A stretch of DNA of 50,946 nucleotides from Paenibacillus alginolyticus DSM 5050 = NBRC 15375 (GTDB taxonomy: Bacteria; Bacillota; Bacilli; Paenibacillales; NBRC-103111). The first letter of the stretch is position 1. The number at the start of each line of letters is the position of its first letter. The stretch lies in the NCBI RefSeq assembly GCF_000422905.1, contig NZ_AUGY01000062.1, forward strand, positions 1 to 50,946, given 5' to 3'. Shown one piece after another: positions 33,316 to 40,699 of this stretch. Under the pieces are notes generated by a model. It had not been told where the DNA came from and did not search any database. It worked only from the letters and a program-made list of their open reading frames with translations. The position numbers and the translations under genes were made by a program.

Positions 33316-33852
33316 TCACAAGACTTCTGATTTGAAATACGGGGGTGCTTTTAACCACCCTTTTCTCATTAATAAATCTTTTAACGTTATCGCGTATGTA
33401 AACTTCTTTATCTGAAACTTGGCAAACATTGCCGCAACATCCGGCCGTACAGACTCTGTCATGCCCCTGCAAGCATAATTTATGCCCAGTACAATATTGA
33501 AGCTGTGAAGATTCGCTATTTCCTCATCAGACAATTTGGATCCCTCTGGAATATTACGAAAATCACCAATCGGTTTATCCGGCGACTTCTCGGGTATCGG
33601 AACACCTTCTGCTTTTAAAAACTCTGTCAACTCCGCAAATATGGGACCATGAACATTGTTAATGACCTCTTTCAACTTCTCCTTAAGTTCAAGATCCTCA
33701 ACAATATTATAAGATACCTGTTCGCCGCGCATAGTTTGTTCCGTTGCGGTCAAATAAAACCACAGATTCATGACTTCTCCGACGTTTAAAGGCGGCTTTT
33801 CACCATCTAGAAAGGGCTTAACCGCATCACTGAGTACTTCCATGATATTCAT
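33316..33852 (-). CDS. DUF3231 family protein
   Basis: 178 residues, largely helical. Recognised by PPLNVGEVMNLWFYLTATEQTM, RNIPEGSKLSDEEIANLHSFNIVLGINYACRGMTESVRPDVAAMFAKFQI and LKDLLMRKGWLKAPPYF. DUF3231 proteins are ferritin-like helical bundles found mainly in spore formers, some related to CotF-type coat proteins; function is unknown. This is the single-domain form (longer members carry two). AAAAGGAG precedes the ATG. It is downstream of, and on the same strand as, the thioesterase gene. Confidence 0.85.
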   Translation of the reverse strand: MNIMEVLSDAVKPFLDGEKPPLNVGEVMNLWFYLTATEQTMRGEQVSYNIVEDLELKEKLKEVINNVHGPIFAELTEFLKAEGVPIPEKSPDKPIGDFRNIPEGSKLSDEEIANLHSFNIVLGINYACRGMTESVRPDVAAMFAKFQIKKFTYAITLKDLLMRKGWLKAPPYFKSEVL

Positions 33853-33911
33853 GTTCGCAGCTCCTTTTTGCTAATTAGAGTTCCCATCTGCTTGGTTTTT
33901 ATTTCAAAAAT

Positions 33912-34427
33912 TTACTCCCATGGATACTCCGTTACCAAATAGTCAGCGAACTTCTTGCTTTCCTCTCGGCGGTGTTTCCTCATTTCCGTTCTATGTTCAG
34001 CCGTTTCATGCAGCTTTTTTTCTTCTTCCGTCTCAGGTATGATCCTAGGAACAAGTATCGTCTTATTCTGCTCATCCAAGGCTACAAATGTAAGGAAAGA
34101 TGTCGCGGCGATCTTCCTTTCACCACTTCTTAAATCTTCTCTAATCACTTTCACAAAAACCTCTATCGAACTTTTGCCTGTCCATGTGACGAAGGACTCT
34201 AAGGAAACAGAATCCGTCGGCCTAATAGGTTGTAGGAAATCAACGGAATCTGTAGAAGCTGTCACGGCTGTCACACGACATAATTTAGTAGCAGATATCG
34301 ATGCAATATCGTCGATGTAGGACATGAGTTTGCCCCCAAACAATGTTTCATGGTTATTAACATCCGTTGGAAAAACCCTGGAAATTTTGAAACATCGCGT
34401 TTCTCTTACATATTTCTTTTCCAACAT
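33912..34427 (-). CDS. Acyl-CoA thioesterase (YkhA-like hotdog)
   Basis: 171 residues, single hotdog fold with the HGG-like LFGGKLMSYIDDIASISATK, the catalytic-region TASTDSVDFLQPIRPTDSVSLESFVTWTGKSSIEVFV and ATSFLTFVALDEQNK. These are typical of YkhA/YciA-type acyl-CoA hydrolases, which release CoA from medium/long acyl-CoAs. The C-terminus has a charged helical extension (TEEEKKLHETAEHRTEMRKHRREESKK). ATG at 34427 lies 10 bases after GGAAAG; GTG at 34433 is an alternative. Cytosolic. Confidence 0.87.
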   Translation of the reverse strand: MLEKKYVRETRCFKISRVFPTDVNNHETLFGGKLMSYIDDIASISATKLCRVTAVTASTDSVDFLQPIRPTDSVSLESFVTWTGKSSIEVFVKVIREDLRSGERKIAATSFLTFVALDEQNKTILVPRIIPETEEEKKLHETAEHRTEMRKHRREESKKFADYLVTEYPWE

Positions 34428-34505
34428 TTTCACACAACTTTCCTACTGAATTTAGTCCCTTCGGACATTTTTCCCCGTAGATGATTCCGCTATGCTTTGA
34501 TTAAA

Positions 34506-34540
34506 AAACACTACCCAATTCGTATGAAATGGATAGTGTC
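34506..34540 (-). terminator. Terminator of EamA transporter gene
   Basis: On the minus strand ACACTATCCA and TGGGTAGTGT pair with one mismatch, followed by TTTTTT. Confidence 0.75.
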
Positions 34541-34587
34541 TTATTCGTTTTTGTATGGAAACATACTCCCCGCGCTTTCGCTTGGAT

Positions 34588-35532
34588 CTAGATTTCAACA
34601 GATTTTCCACCTACAGAAGAAAGCCTGCTCTCTCTTTTCTTTAAAGTCCCTATCACAATACCAACCGTGGTAAGAATAAAGGCCACAACGTGAATCCAAC
34701 CGATTTTTTCATCCAAGAAAATAATTCCCCCAACCATACTGGCAAAAGGCAGCCCGTTTAGAAACATAGCTGTTTTGTTGGCACCTAGAAATTTAATCCC
34801 ATGATTCCACCCTAGTGTGCCTAGAGAAGATGCTCCCCAAGCTGACATCAACATAACTGCCCAAGCCGTGGCTGGCAAATGAATCTGAGTATATGACGAA
34901 GGGCCAAAGAAGGTCACTGTTCCCAGATTTAAAAGAACTCCCCCTATTAGTGTGGAATAGGCAGTGACGACTAAAGTTGGGATGGACGTTGTCGACAACT
35001 TCTTGATGAACAATGCGCCAACAACATAACCCAACATGGATAGAAGCATAATGAGATCTCCCCATCCAGATAAACCAACCGAACTATCAGCCGATTTGGA
35101 GGTTACGACCAGAACGACCCCTGAGAATCCAAACAGAATGCCGAGGCCTAATCTCATACTGAATTTTTCCCCAATAAAAATGGATGCAAGCAGCGCGGTA
35201 GTTAGCGGATTTAATCCTAGTATCAGTGATGCATTCGTAGCTGTAGTCGTTACAACCCCATATGCTAAAAACAATTGATGAAAGAAGATCGATGTTAGCC
35301 CTATCAGAAAGAGAAGCCCCCACTGCTTTGCATTAGGTTTATAGAATCCAAACTTTTTAAATACAAACGGAAGCAACACAATTCCAGCAAGCGGCATCCT
35401 AATTGCGGCTACAAGCATGGGCGAGATAAACTGTGTAAGGTATTTCACCATTACAATATTTAAGCCCCACGAAATGACCACCATAGCTAGGATGAAATAA
35501 ATGGTTTTCTCAGACTTTACCAAGTTATACAC
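34588..35532 (-). CDS. EamA/DMT-family transporter
   Basis: 314 residues with about ten membrane helices in two EamA repeats (first ISWGLNIVMVKYLTQFISPMLVAAIRMPLAGIVLLPF, second around GWGDLIMLLSMLGYVVGALFIKKL to LDEKIGWIHVVAFILTTVGIVIG). Drug/metabolite transporters of this type export amino acids or metabolites, or take up nucleosides; the substrate cannot be told from sequence. The C-terminus is short and basic. Transcribed alone, ending in a clear terminator. Confidence 0.9.
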   Translation of the reverse strand: MYNLVKSEKTIYFILAMVVISWGLNIVMVKYLTQFISPMLVAAIRMPLAGIVLLPFVFKKFGFYKPNAKQWGLLFLIGLTSIFFHQLFLAYGVVTTTATNASLILGLNPLTTALLASIFIGEKFSMRLGLGILFGFSGVVLVVTSKSADSSVGLSGWGDLIMLLSMLGYVVGALFIKKLSTTSIPTLVVTAYSTLIGGVLLNLGTVTFFGPSSYTQIHLPATAWAVMLMSAWGASSLGTLGWNHGIKFLGANKTAMFLNGLPFASMVGGIIFLDEKIGWIHVVAFILTTVGIVIGTLKKRESRLSSVGGKSVEI

Positions 35533-35579
35533 TCCTACTCTCTATCGATTATTGACTAATCTTATCTTGTTACACGCCA

Positions 35580-35604
35580 AAAAGACACCTAAAACGGTGC
35601 CTTC
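35580..35604 (-). terminator. Weak terminator after 68-residue gene
   Basis: On the minus strand AGGCACC-GTTTTA-GGTGTCT is followed by TTTT. It lies about 30 bp after the small gene at 35635. Confidence 0.5.
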
Positions 35605-35634
35605 TAGTACCTATCAACTTACTACATATAGTAA

Positions 35635-35841
35635 CTATACTTGTTTCCTACTAGCGTGCAACTCATATTTACTTCTATGAAACTTTTTAACCATATCTTT
35701 AAAACAGTTATTTTCTTGTTCACTCAAACCAAACTGATTGTCCTTAATAATCAGATTTCCAATGATACGTCTCAAAATTTCGCTCCTGCGTCCTAACATC
35801 TCTGTATGATTCACTCCAGCCAACTCCTTGCTTATTTTCAT
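35635..35841 (-). CDS. Small unknown basic protein
   Basis: 68 residues, charged and predicted helical (SEILRRIIGNLIIKDNQFGLSEQENNCFKDMVKKFHRSKYELHASRK). No membrane segment or known motif. The ribosome site is modest (AGGACTG six bases before the ATG). A hairpin with T-run directly downstream supports a real transcription unit. Unknown function; moderately sure it is a gene. Confidence 0.45.
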   Translation of the reverse strand: MKISKELAGVNHTEMLGRRSEILRRIIGNLIIKDNQFGLSEQENNCFKDMVKKFHRSKYELHASRKQV

Positions 35842-36146
35842 TCGTATCAGTCCTATTAATTATAACAAATAGCATTTTGAGTGAAAAACCGTCTATGGAT
35901 ACCTAATTCCAAGTATTCCGCCCTAAGAATGGATTAGACCTAGCCAAGGCTATGTATTCGAAAACATCCTACCCTATCCTCCCAATTAAGTCCAATAGGT
36001 CCCACCTACTCTGAAAGAGTGGCAAAAGCAGCTCCAACCCTATGGTGGGCGAGCTGCTTTTTAGATTTATATATCTGTGCATAGACGAGCTAAATGAATC
36101 ATATTTATCAAAGAGAATTACCTGAAAGGATGCGAATTGATTACAT
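35842..36146. other. Gene-free gap with orphan terminator
   Basis: No convincing coding sequence. The only clear element is the hairpin at 36024-36064, which closes a transcript on the plus strand although no plus-strand gene precedes it within the gap. A small non-coding RNA is possible but no promoter is obvious. Confidence 0.4.
36024..36064 (+). terminator. Orphan intrinsic terminator
   Basis: AAAAGCAGCTC (36024-36034) pairs with GAGCTGCTTTT (36051-36061), perfect 11-bp stem, followed by T-rich sequence. Confidence 0.75.
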
Positions 36147-36797
36147 ATGGAACACCTTTTACCACTTCAAATAGAACGTATTCTACAGTTTTGCATCGTC
36201 TTTTTTTGGACAATCGCTTATATATGGGTCATTTATAAAGGGTTCCGAGATCGAACCTGTGGAATGCCAATAGTCGCCCTATGTGCCAATATTACTTGGG
36301 AATTTCTCTTTTCCCTCGTCATGCCTTACCACCCGCTCCAGCAAATCGTAACCCTACTATGGTTTTTATTAGACTGTATCATCCTGTTTCAATTTTTCTA
36401 TTACTCAAAGAACCTATCTCCAAAATGGCCAATAAAACCTATAGTCCTTTCCTTACTTGTCATTGCTTTGCTGCTGCACTATGGAATGGCTATCGAATTT
36501 CATGATCCTGAGGGCAAGTATTCCGCATTTGGAATCAACCTCATGATGTCCATCCTATTTATAAGAATGCTGCTGAAACAAGATCTGTACGGCCAATCCA
36601 TCTTCATCGCCTACTCTAAAATGGTGGGTTCCCTGTGCGCATCGATTTGGTGCTATTCCCTGAACCCGAACTCAATCTTGTTAAATATGCTGTACATTCT
36701 TATATTTATTCTAGACGTCGTTTACATCCTGTTGGTTTATAGCAAGTCAGTAAAGATCATACATAGATCCACAATAACTCATCGTTCCCTCTATTAA
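36147..36797 (+). CDS. Membrane-type terpene cyclase homologue (Pyr4/PaxB-like)
   Basis: 216 residues, seven predicted membrane helices with almost no soluble domain. The layout matches integral-membrane terpene cyclases of fungal meroterpenoid pathways and their bacterial relatives. ANITWEFLFSLV carries the conserved W-E (E52), and the last helix has LIFILDVVYILLVY (D190); Glu and Asp at these places are the catalytic acids in Pyr4. HYGMAIEFHDPEGKYSAFGINLMMS is also typical. No prenyltransferase or epoxidase lies next to it, so product and pathway are unknown and a non-cyclase role remains possible. The ribosome site is weak (AAAGGATG about 17 bases away). Confidence 0.6.
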   Translation: MEHLLPLQIERILQFCIVFFWTIAYIWVIYKGFRDRTCGMPIVALCANITWEFLFSLVMPYHPLQQIVTLLWFLLDCIILFQFFYYSKNLSPKWPIKPIVLSLLVIALLLHYGMAIEFHDPEGKYSAFGINLMMSILFIRMLLKQDLYGQSIFIAYSKMVGSLCASIWCYSLNPNSILLNMLYILIFILDVVYILLVYSKSVKIIHRSTITHRSLY

Positions 36798-36941
36798 GGG
36801 GCAATAATTTTCAATGATTTTTCGTATACCCGCTAGGTTCCTACGACTCTTTTGTAAACAAGTTATTTACTTAGTGATAATACTCCAATAACATATGTCC
36901 CCTACAATTGAGATATCCTATTGTGGCGGAGGCATCGAAAT

Positions 36942-37115
36942 ATGAGAACAAAAATAATTCTTGCGTTTGCCTGTATGTTATCCCTATCTGCGTTAGGTGC
37001 CAAAGCATCAGAGAATCATATTGTTCGTCCGTACTCACCAGAACTTTATAGCTCAACCGAACAATTCGAATATGAATTTGAATGGCAAAATGGTAAAATC
37101 ATAGCCAATCCTTAA
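36942..37115 (+). CDS. Small secreted peptide
   Basis: 57 residues from ATG 36942, nine bases after GGAGG. Signal peptide MRTKIILAFACMLSLSALGAKA is followed by only about 35 mature residues, acidic and aromatic (SPELYSSTEQFEYEFEWQNGKI). A single Cys lies in the hydrophobic core and does not fit a lipobox. Could be a secreted signal or a degraded lipoprotein; unrecognised. A short hairpin (37143-37160) and a longer one follow. Confidence 0.5.
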   Translation: MRTKIILAFACMLSLSALGAKASENHIVRPYSPELYSSTEQFEYEFEWQNGKIIANP

Positions 37116-37142
37116 TACATACGTTTGCGGCGAGTTCTTATA

Positions 37143-37165
37143 GGCACCCTCTTGGGTGCTTCTTG
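37143..37165 (+). terminator. Short hairpin terminator
   Basis: GGCACCC-TCTT-GGGTGCT followed by TCTTGCC; weak T-run. It closes the small secreted-peptide gene. Confidence 0.5.
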
Positions 37166-37179
37166 CCGTTGTGCAGCAA

Positions 37180-37220
37180 ATAGCAAAAAGAGACACTTTT
37201 ACAGTGTCTCTTTTTGCTAT
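37180..37220. terminator. Perfect 18-bp bidirectional terminator
   Basis: ATAGCAAAAAGAGACACT (37180-37197) is exactly complementary to 37203-37220, loop TTTAC. A-rich and T-rich outer parts make it effective on both strands; the diguanylate cyclase stop codon overlaps its right arm. Confidence 0.9.
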
Positions 37221-37861
37221 GATAATTTTCTATCAGATTTCAAAGAATACATATCTTGATCCGCCGCATGAAGTAAATCATCTAATGTTTGCGCCTCATC
37301 GGGATACACAGCCGTTCCAATAGAAACGGAAATCTCTAATTTGAACTCTTGAGAGGCTGCCTTTAATTCGTCCTGAATACGACTAATCCTCATCTCTTTT
37401 TGGCGAGTATCCGAACAAGTAGAAAGGATCAAAAATTCATCCCCTGCCCAACGAGCAATTTTATCCTTTTTTTCTGAATGAAGCATTAATACATTTGCAA
37501 TCCTGTGCAGTACCTGATCACCGATTTTATGCCCACAGGTGTCGTTAATTATTTTAAAATTATCCACGTCAATAAAATATAAAATCAACTTCTTCTGGTT
37601 TCTATCCACCGAAGCGACGAGCTTAGGAAAAGTATCCAGTATAAATCTCCTGTTATACAGTGTGGTTAGACTATCTTTTTCCGAAAGAAACTTTAATTTA
37701 TCATACTGAGTGCCTAGCAACCAGCTAGCAAATACAACAAAAATTCCAAATAAGGGAAATTGAAGAGAGGGATAGTTATAATAAAGATTGCCATATATTC
37801 TTATGGCCAAGATCAATATTATTACGAACGACATAATAACGATTCTTCCTGAATATTTCAT
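37217..37861 (-). CDS. Membrane-anchored diguanylate cyclase
   Basis: 214 residues: two N-terminal membrane helices (about 7-25 and 34-50), a short linker, then a GGDEF domain. Visible blocks are DSLTTLYNRRFILD, FIDVDNFKIINDTCGHKIGDQVL, IARWAGDEFLIL (active-site loop AGDEF, residues 139-143) and VSIGTAVYPDEA. AGDEF variants are usually active, so c-di-GMP synthesis from GTP is likely. The RxxD inhibitory site before the loop is absent. Divergent from the glycosyltransferase gene, so it could relate to exopolysaccharide control, as an inference. Confidence 0.88.
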   Translation of the reverse strand: MKYSGRIVIMSFVIILILAIRIYGNLYYNYPSLQFPLFGIFVVFASWLLGTQYDKLKFLSEKDSLTTLYNRRFILDTFPKLVASVDRNQKKLILYFIDVDNFKIINDTCGHKIGDQVLHRIANVLMLHSEKKDKIARWAGDEFLILSTCSDTRQKEMRISRIQDELKAASQEFKLEISVSIGTAVYPDEAQTLDDLLHAADQDMYSLKSDRKLS

Positions 37862-38101
37862 CCTAAATCACCATTATTCAAATGTGTCTATAATAAAGTT
37901 CGTTTTGCGACAAACAATTTTGCTAGCCTATGTAGCTTCTATAGTGACACACTTGTTCTATACATTTCAAGCAATAAATCTCAATATTTCGAACCCTAAA
38001 GGATGTTTGTCTATACCATGCTAATGTCATTGAATATATTGTTATTATTTTATCTGCTAATTGAAGGGTTTTCTAAAAAAAAATGGTCGGGGGAGATCAC
38101 A

Positions 38102-39253
38102 TTGGCTATCCGCTACAGCATCATCATTCCTACCTTTAATAGAGCCCAGCAGCTTTTGCTCACGCTCGTTTCATTTGAAACACAAACATATCCGAAGCAT
38201 CTATTCGAAGTGATTGTGGCTGATGACGGTTCTACAGACGGAACGAAGGCAATGGTCGAAGGCTTCCAAGCATCCTACCCCCTTATCTATGTATCCCATC
38301 AGGAACAACGCGGTCGATCTGCCGTTAGAAACTTGGGGCTGCGCCATGCGAAAGGGCTGTACGTCATCTTCTGCGATGCTGACTTTTTGGTTTTACCTGA
38401 ATTTATTAAAATTGTGAGCCGATATCACCGCAAATATCCCAAAGCCGTGCTTTCAGGCATTCCTTACTCGTGGGATGATGCTTATACCCATTATTACCCT
38501 GACTTCTCCCCCGAGGAAAAAGAACATTTTCGAAATAGACTTACACAATCCAATTTATGGAATCCAGACTTTGAAGCAGCGAATGAAATTATTCCGCTAG
38601 TAACGCCAGAAGATATCCTTTATCAAACCGTAGCCTTGTCCAAATTGGTTATCCCCACAAAAGTACCCCCAAATGTCAAAAAGCAACTTGCCAAAACAGA
38701 TGTAGCTCCTTGGATGTTATTAGTTACTCGTTGTGTATCGATCAGACGCAGCCAATTGACTCGTATTGGAGGATTCAATGAACGGTTTGTACTCTATGGA
38801 CTCGAAGACTGGGAGCTTGGCTACAGGTTGCACCAACTGAAAATCCCTTTTTATTCCATTAAAGAAGTTGTCGGATATCACCAGGAACATCCAAACTACT
38901 TCAGAGGAAATATTATCAATACAGAAAATTTGAAAATCATGTTTGAAACCTACGGATTTAATGACTCCTCGTTAAATTTATTCACACTATTACCTCCATC
39001 GGAGGATTTCGAGGCTTACAAAAATACCCTAAGGGTATTGCGCAAGGGAATCCGATCTAAGTTAACACGTTCGTCCGCACTGTTGTTGAAGAAAACACTA
39101 AAAATTTCAGCCAAACAGTTCTTCCAACAAAATAATACCCATGCACACAAAAAGTCATTACGATGGATCAAAAAGAAAACAAAGAATAGGAAAAGTCGAG
39201 TCGCTACCGTTTTACGAGAAATGCTGCTGAGGTCTGAAAAGCTGGTAAAGTAG
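38102..39253 (+). CDS. Family 2 glycosyltransferase
   Basis: 383 residues from TTG 38102, closely preceded by GGGGGAGA; longer in-frame starts at 38003-38021 would add a hydrophobic N-terminal segment and cannot be excluded. GT-A fold blocks: YSIIIPTFNRAQQL, VIVADDGSTDGT, GRSAVRNLGLRHAKG, FCDADFLVL (the DxD metal site), and FVLYGLEDWELGYRL, the ED motif of the galactosyltransferase-like C-terminal region. The tail is basic, rich in Lys/Arg, perhaps peripheral to membrane. The acceptor is unknown. A GDSL-type hydrolase gene follows after 54 bp and probably shares its transcript. Confidence 0.88.
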   Translation: MAIRYSIIIPTFNRAQQLLLTLVSFETQTYPKHLFEVIVADDGSTDGTKAMVEGFQASYPLIYVSHQEQRGRSAVRNLGLRHAKGLYVIFCDADFLVLPEFIKIVSRYHRKYPKAVLSGIPYSWDDAYTHYYPDFSPEEKEHFRNRLTQSNLWNPDFEAANEIIPLVTPEDILYQTVALSKLVIPTKVPPNVKKQLAKTDVAPWMLLVTRCVSIRRSQLTRIGGFNERFVLYGLEDWELGYRLHQLKIPFYSIKEVVGYHQEHPNYFRGNIINTENLKIMFETYGFNDSSLNLFTLLPPSEDFEAYKNTLRVLRKGIRSKLTRSSALLLKKTLKISAKQFFQQNNTHAHKKSLRWIKKKTKNRKSRVATVLREMLLRSEKLVK

Positions 39254-39307
39254 TGTTACTCGGTTTCAACGTTGTATGCATGATTAAAAGGGGGTTGGTG
39301 ATATCTT

Positions 39308-39952
39308 ATGATCTATACAGCTCTTGGAGACTCCATTACATTTGGGGAAGATGCCTCCTCTTTGAGAAAGGCCTATACGCAATTGACTGTATCTACTTTA
39401 AATTCACGCTCCCGTAGGGTAACTGGGTATGTTTTGGCTCGGCCTGGTTGGAGTAGTTATGATCTGTTGGATGCAGTCATATGGGAAGGGGCCTCAATGA
39501 TTAGACAATCTGCTGTTGTTTCTATATGGATTGGGGGCGTGGATTTAGCAAACGCAGCGCTGTTTTCACTTAGAAGCCAGCAACCATTAAATGCAAAACA
39601 AATTGCAACCAGCTATAAGCGAAATTTAAGTGCTATTCTATCTCAAATAAAAAATTGCAGCCATGCCCGAATTATTTGCTGCACGCAGTACAATCCATTT
39701 CCGAACAGTCCTCTTGCGATCGAGTCGATAGACCGATTAAATCATTTAACGAACGAGCTCGCCCAAAGTTACGACGCAGCTATCGCTCCCGCTCATACTT
39801 GGTTCGAAGGAAAACAAGCAGATCTTATTTATGGATATCAAAAAGGAAAGATCGAAGATGCGTTAAGCGGATCTTTGCCCATCCATCCCAATGATCGGGG
39901 GCATCAAGTCATTGCAATGGGATTGGCGCCATATATCATCCCTCGCAAGTAG
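39308..39952 (+). CDS. SGNH/GDSL hydrolase
   Basis: 214 residues with block I ALGDSITFGEDA (nucleophile Ser9), block II-like GYVLARPGWSSYDL, block III WIGGVDLANA (Gly/Asn-like oxyanion area, with D in place of the usual N) and block V LPIHPNDRGHQVIA (Asp-x-x-His). No signal peptide, so cytosolic. Such esterases deacylate polysaccharides, lipids or peptidoglycan. Adjacent to a glycosyltransferase, it may trim acyl groups from the same glycan. GGGGGTTGG precedes the ATG, slightly distant. Confidence 0.85.
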   Translation: MIYTALGDSITFGEDASSLRKAYTQLTVSTLNSRSRRVTGYVLARPGWSSYDLLDAVIWEGASMIRQSAVVSIWIGGVDLANAALFSLRSQQPLNAKQIATSYKRNLSAILSQIKNCSHARIICCTQYNPFPNSPLAIESIDRLNHLTNELAQSYDAAIAPAHTWFEGKQADLIYGYQKGKIEDALSGSLPIHPNDRGHQVIAMGLAPYIIPRK

Positions 39953-40062
39953 CTATCATCCTTGATGTTAAATGAAGAGGCTATCCAGAAGTAACGAGGA
40001 AAGAGGAATGGAAAGGTCCTATATCCAAGAAAAATCAATGCTTTTATGAATAATTTAATGAA

Positions 40063-40106
40063 CAAGGGAGTTAAGCTGCTTGTATGTGTTTAACTCCTTT
40101 GTTTTT
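40063..40106 (+). terminator. Terminator of glycosyltransferase/SGNH unit
   Basis: GGGAGTTAA and TTTAACTCC pair across a 15-base loop, followed by TTTGTTTTTT. Confidence 0.75.
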
Positions 40107-40143
40107 TGCGTCTTCACATTTTCATTCACGCATCATCACTTCC

Positions 40144-40554
40144 TTACTCCTGATTAACCCCCTCTAAAGCGGGGTTAAGTTGGGCTTGTCCCGGTATTGG
40201 AGGTTTCACATAACGAGTGGAATAGTGTCGTTCAACTTGGTAGTCACCTGATTTCGAGAAACGCAGCTGACTTTTCGCCCCTTTTCCCCAGGACATATAG
40301 GGTTTATATGATTCTTTGAGGTTCAACTCTCTTGCCGTTTTCCGGAATTCTTTCATGATGAAGCTGAATTGACCCAAATTCCCATGAAGGACCCTCTCTA
40401 GGTAGGGAACCCTTCGGAATCGCCATTCCTCTACAAGTTTTGGAGAGATCTTCTCCATCTTCAAGAACAAATCCAGTGGGCTCGCATACCCTTTTTCCCA
40501 GATCAATTGATGGACCGTATGATGAACCTTTTTCTGCAATTCTTGTCTATTCAA
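40144..40554 (-). CDS. Unknown protein downstream of SWIM gene
   Basis: 136 residues starting at TTG 40554, about eight bases after AAGGGCG. Not recognised. Charged, with helical N-terminus (ELQKKVHHTVHQLIWEKGYAS, VEEWRFRRVPYLERVLHGNLGQFSFIMKEFRKTARELN) and a Gly/Tyr/Pro-rich basic tail (WGKGAKSQLRFSKSGDY). No membrane segment. Its start overlaps a 30-residue frame on the same strand, and both lie downstream of the SWIM zinc-finger gene, so they may share its transcript. Confidence 0.6.
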   Translation of the reverse strand: MNRQELQKKVHHTVHQLIWEKGYASPLDLFLKMEKISPKLVEEWRFRRVPYLERVLHGNLGQFSFIMKEFRKTARELNLKESYKPYMSWGKGAKSQLRFSKSGDYQVERHYSTRYVKPPIPGQAQLNPALEGVNQE

Positions 40555-40639
40555 ACGAATTACGCCCTTCCATGGTCAAAGCATGATTATTTTTGTGCTT
40601 TTCGCTCAATTCATTGTAATCCAGTTCATAGTGATTCAT
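40547..40639 (-). CDS. Possible 30-residue upstream reading frame
   Basis: Reads MNHYELDYNELSEKHKNNHA... to the TAG at 40547-40549, overlapping the TTG start of the next gene. In the same frame coding-like sequence (LSEEDIQTW) extends upstream of the ATG until a TAA, so it may be the end of a broken longer gene. Low confidence. Confidence 0.3.
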   Translation of the reverse strand: MNHYELDYNELSEKHKNNHALTMEGRNSFE

Positions 40640-40699
40640 CCACGTTTGGATATCTTCTTCTGAAAGCTTTTTTTATACCATGAAGAGCATCTTTTTATT

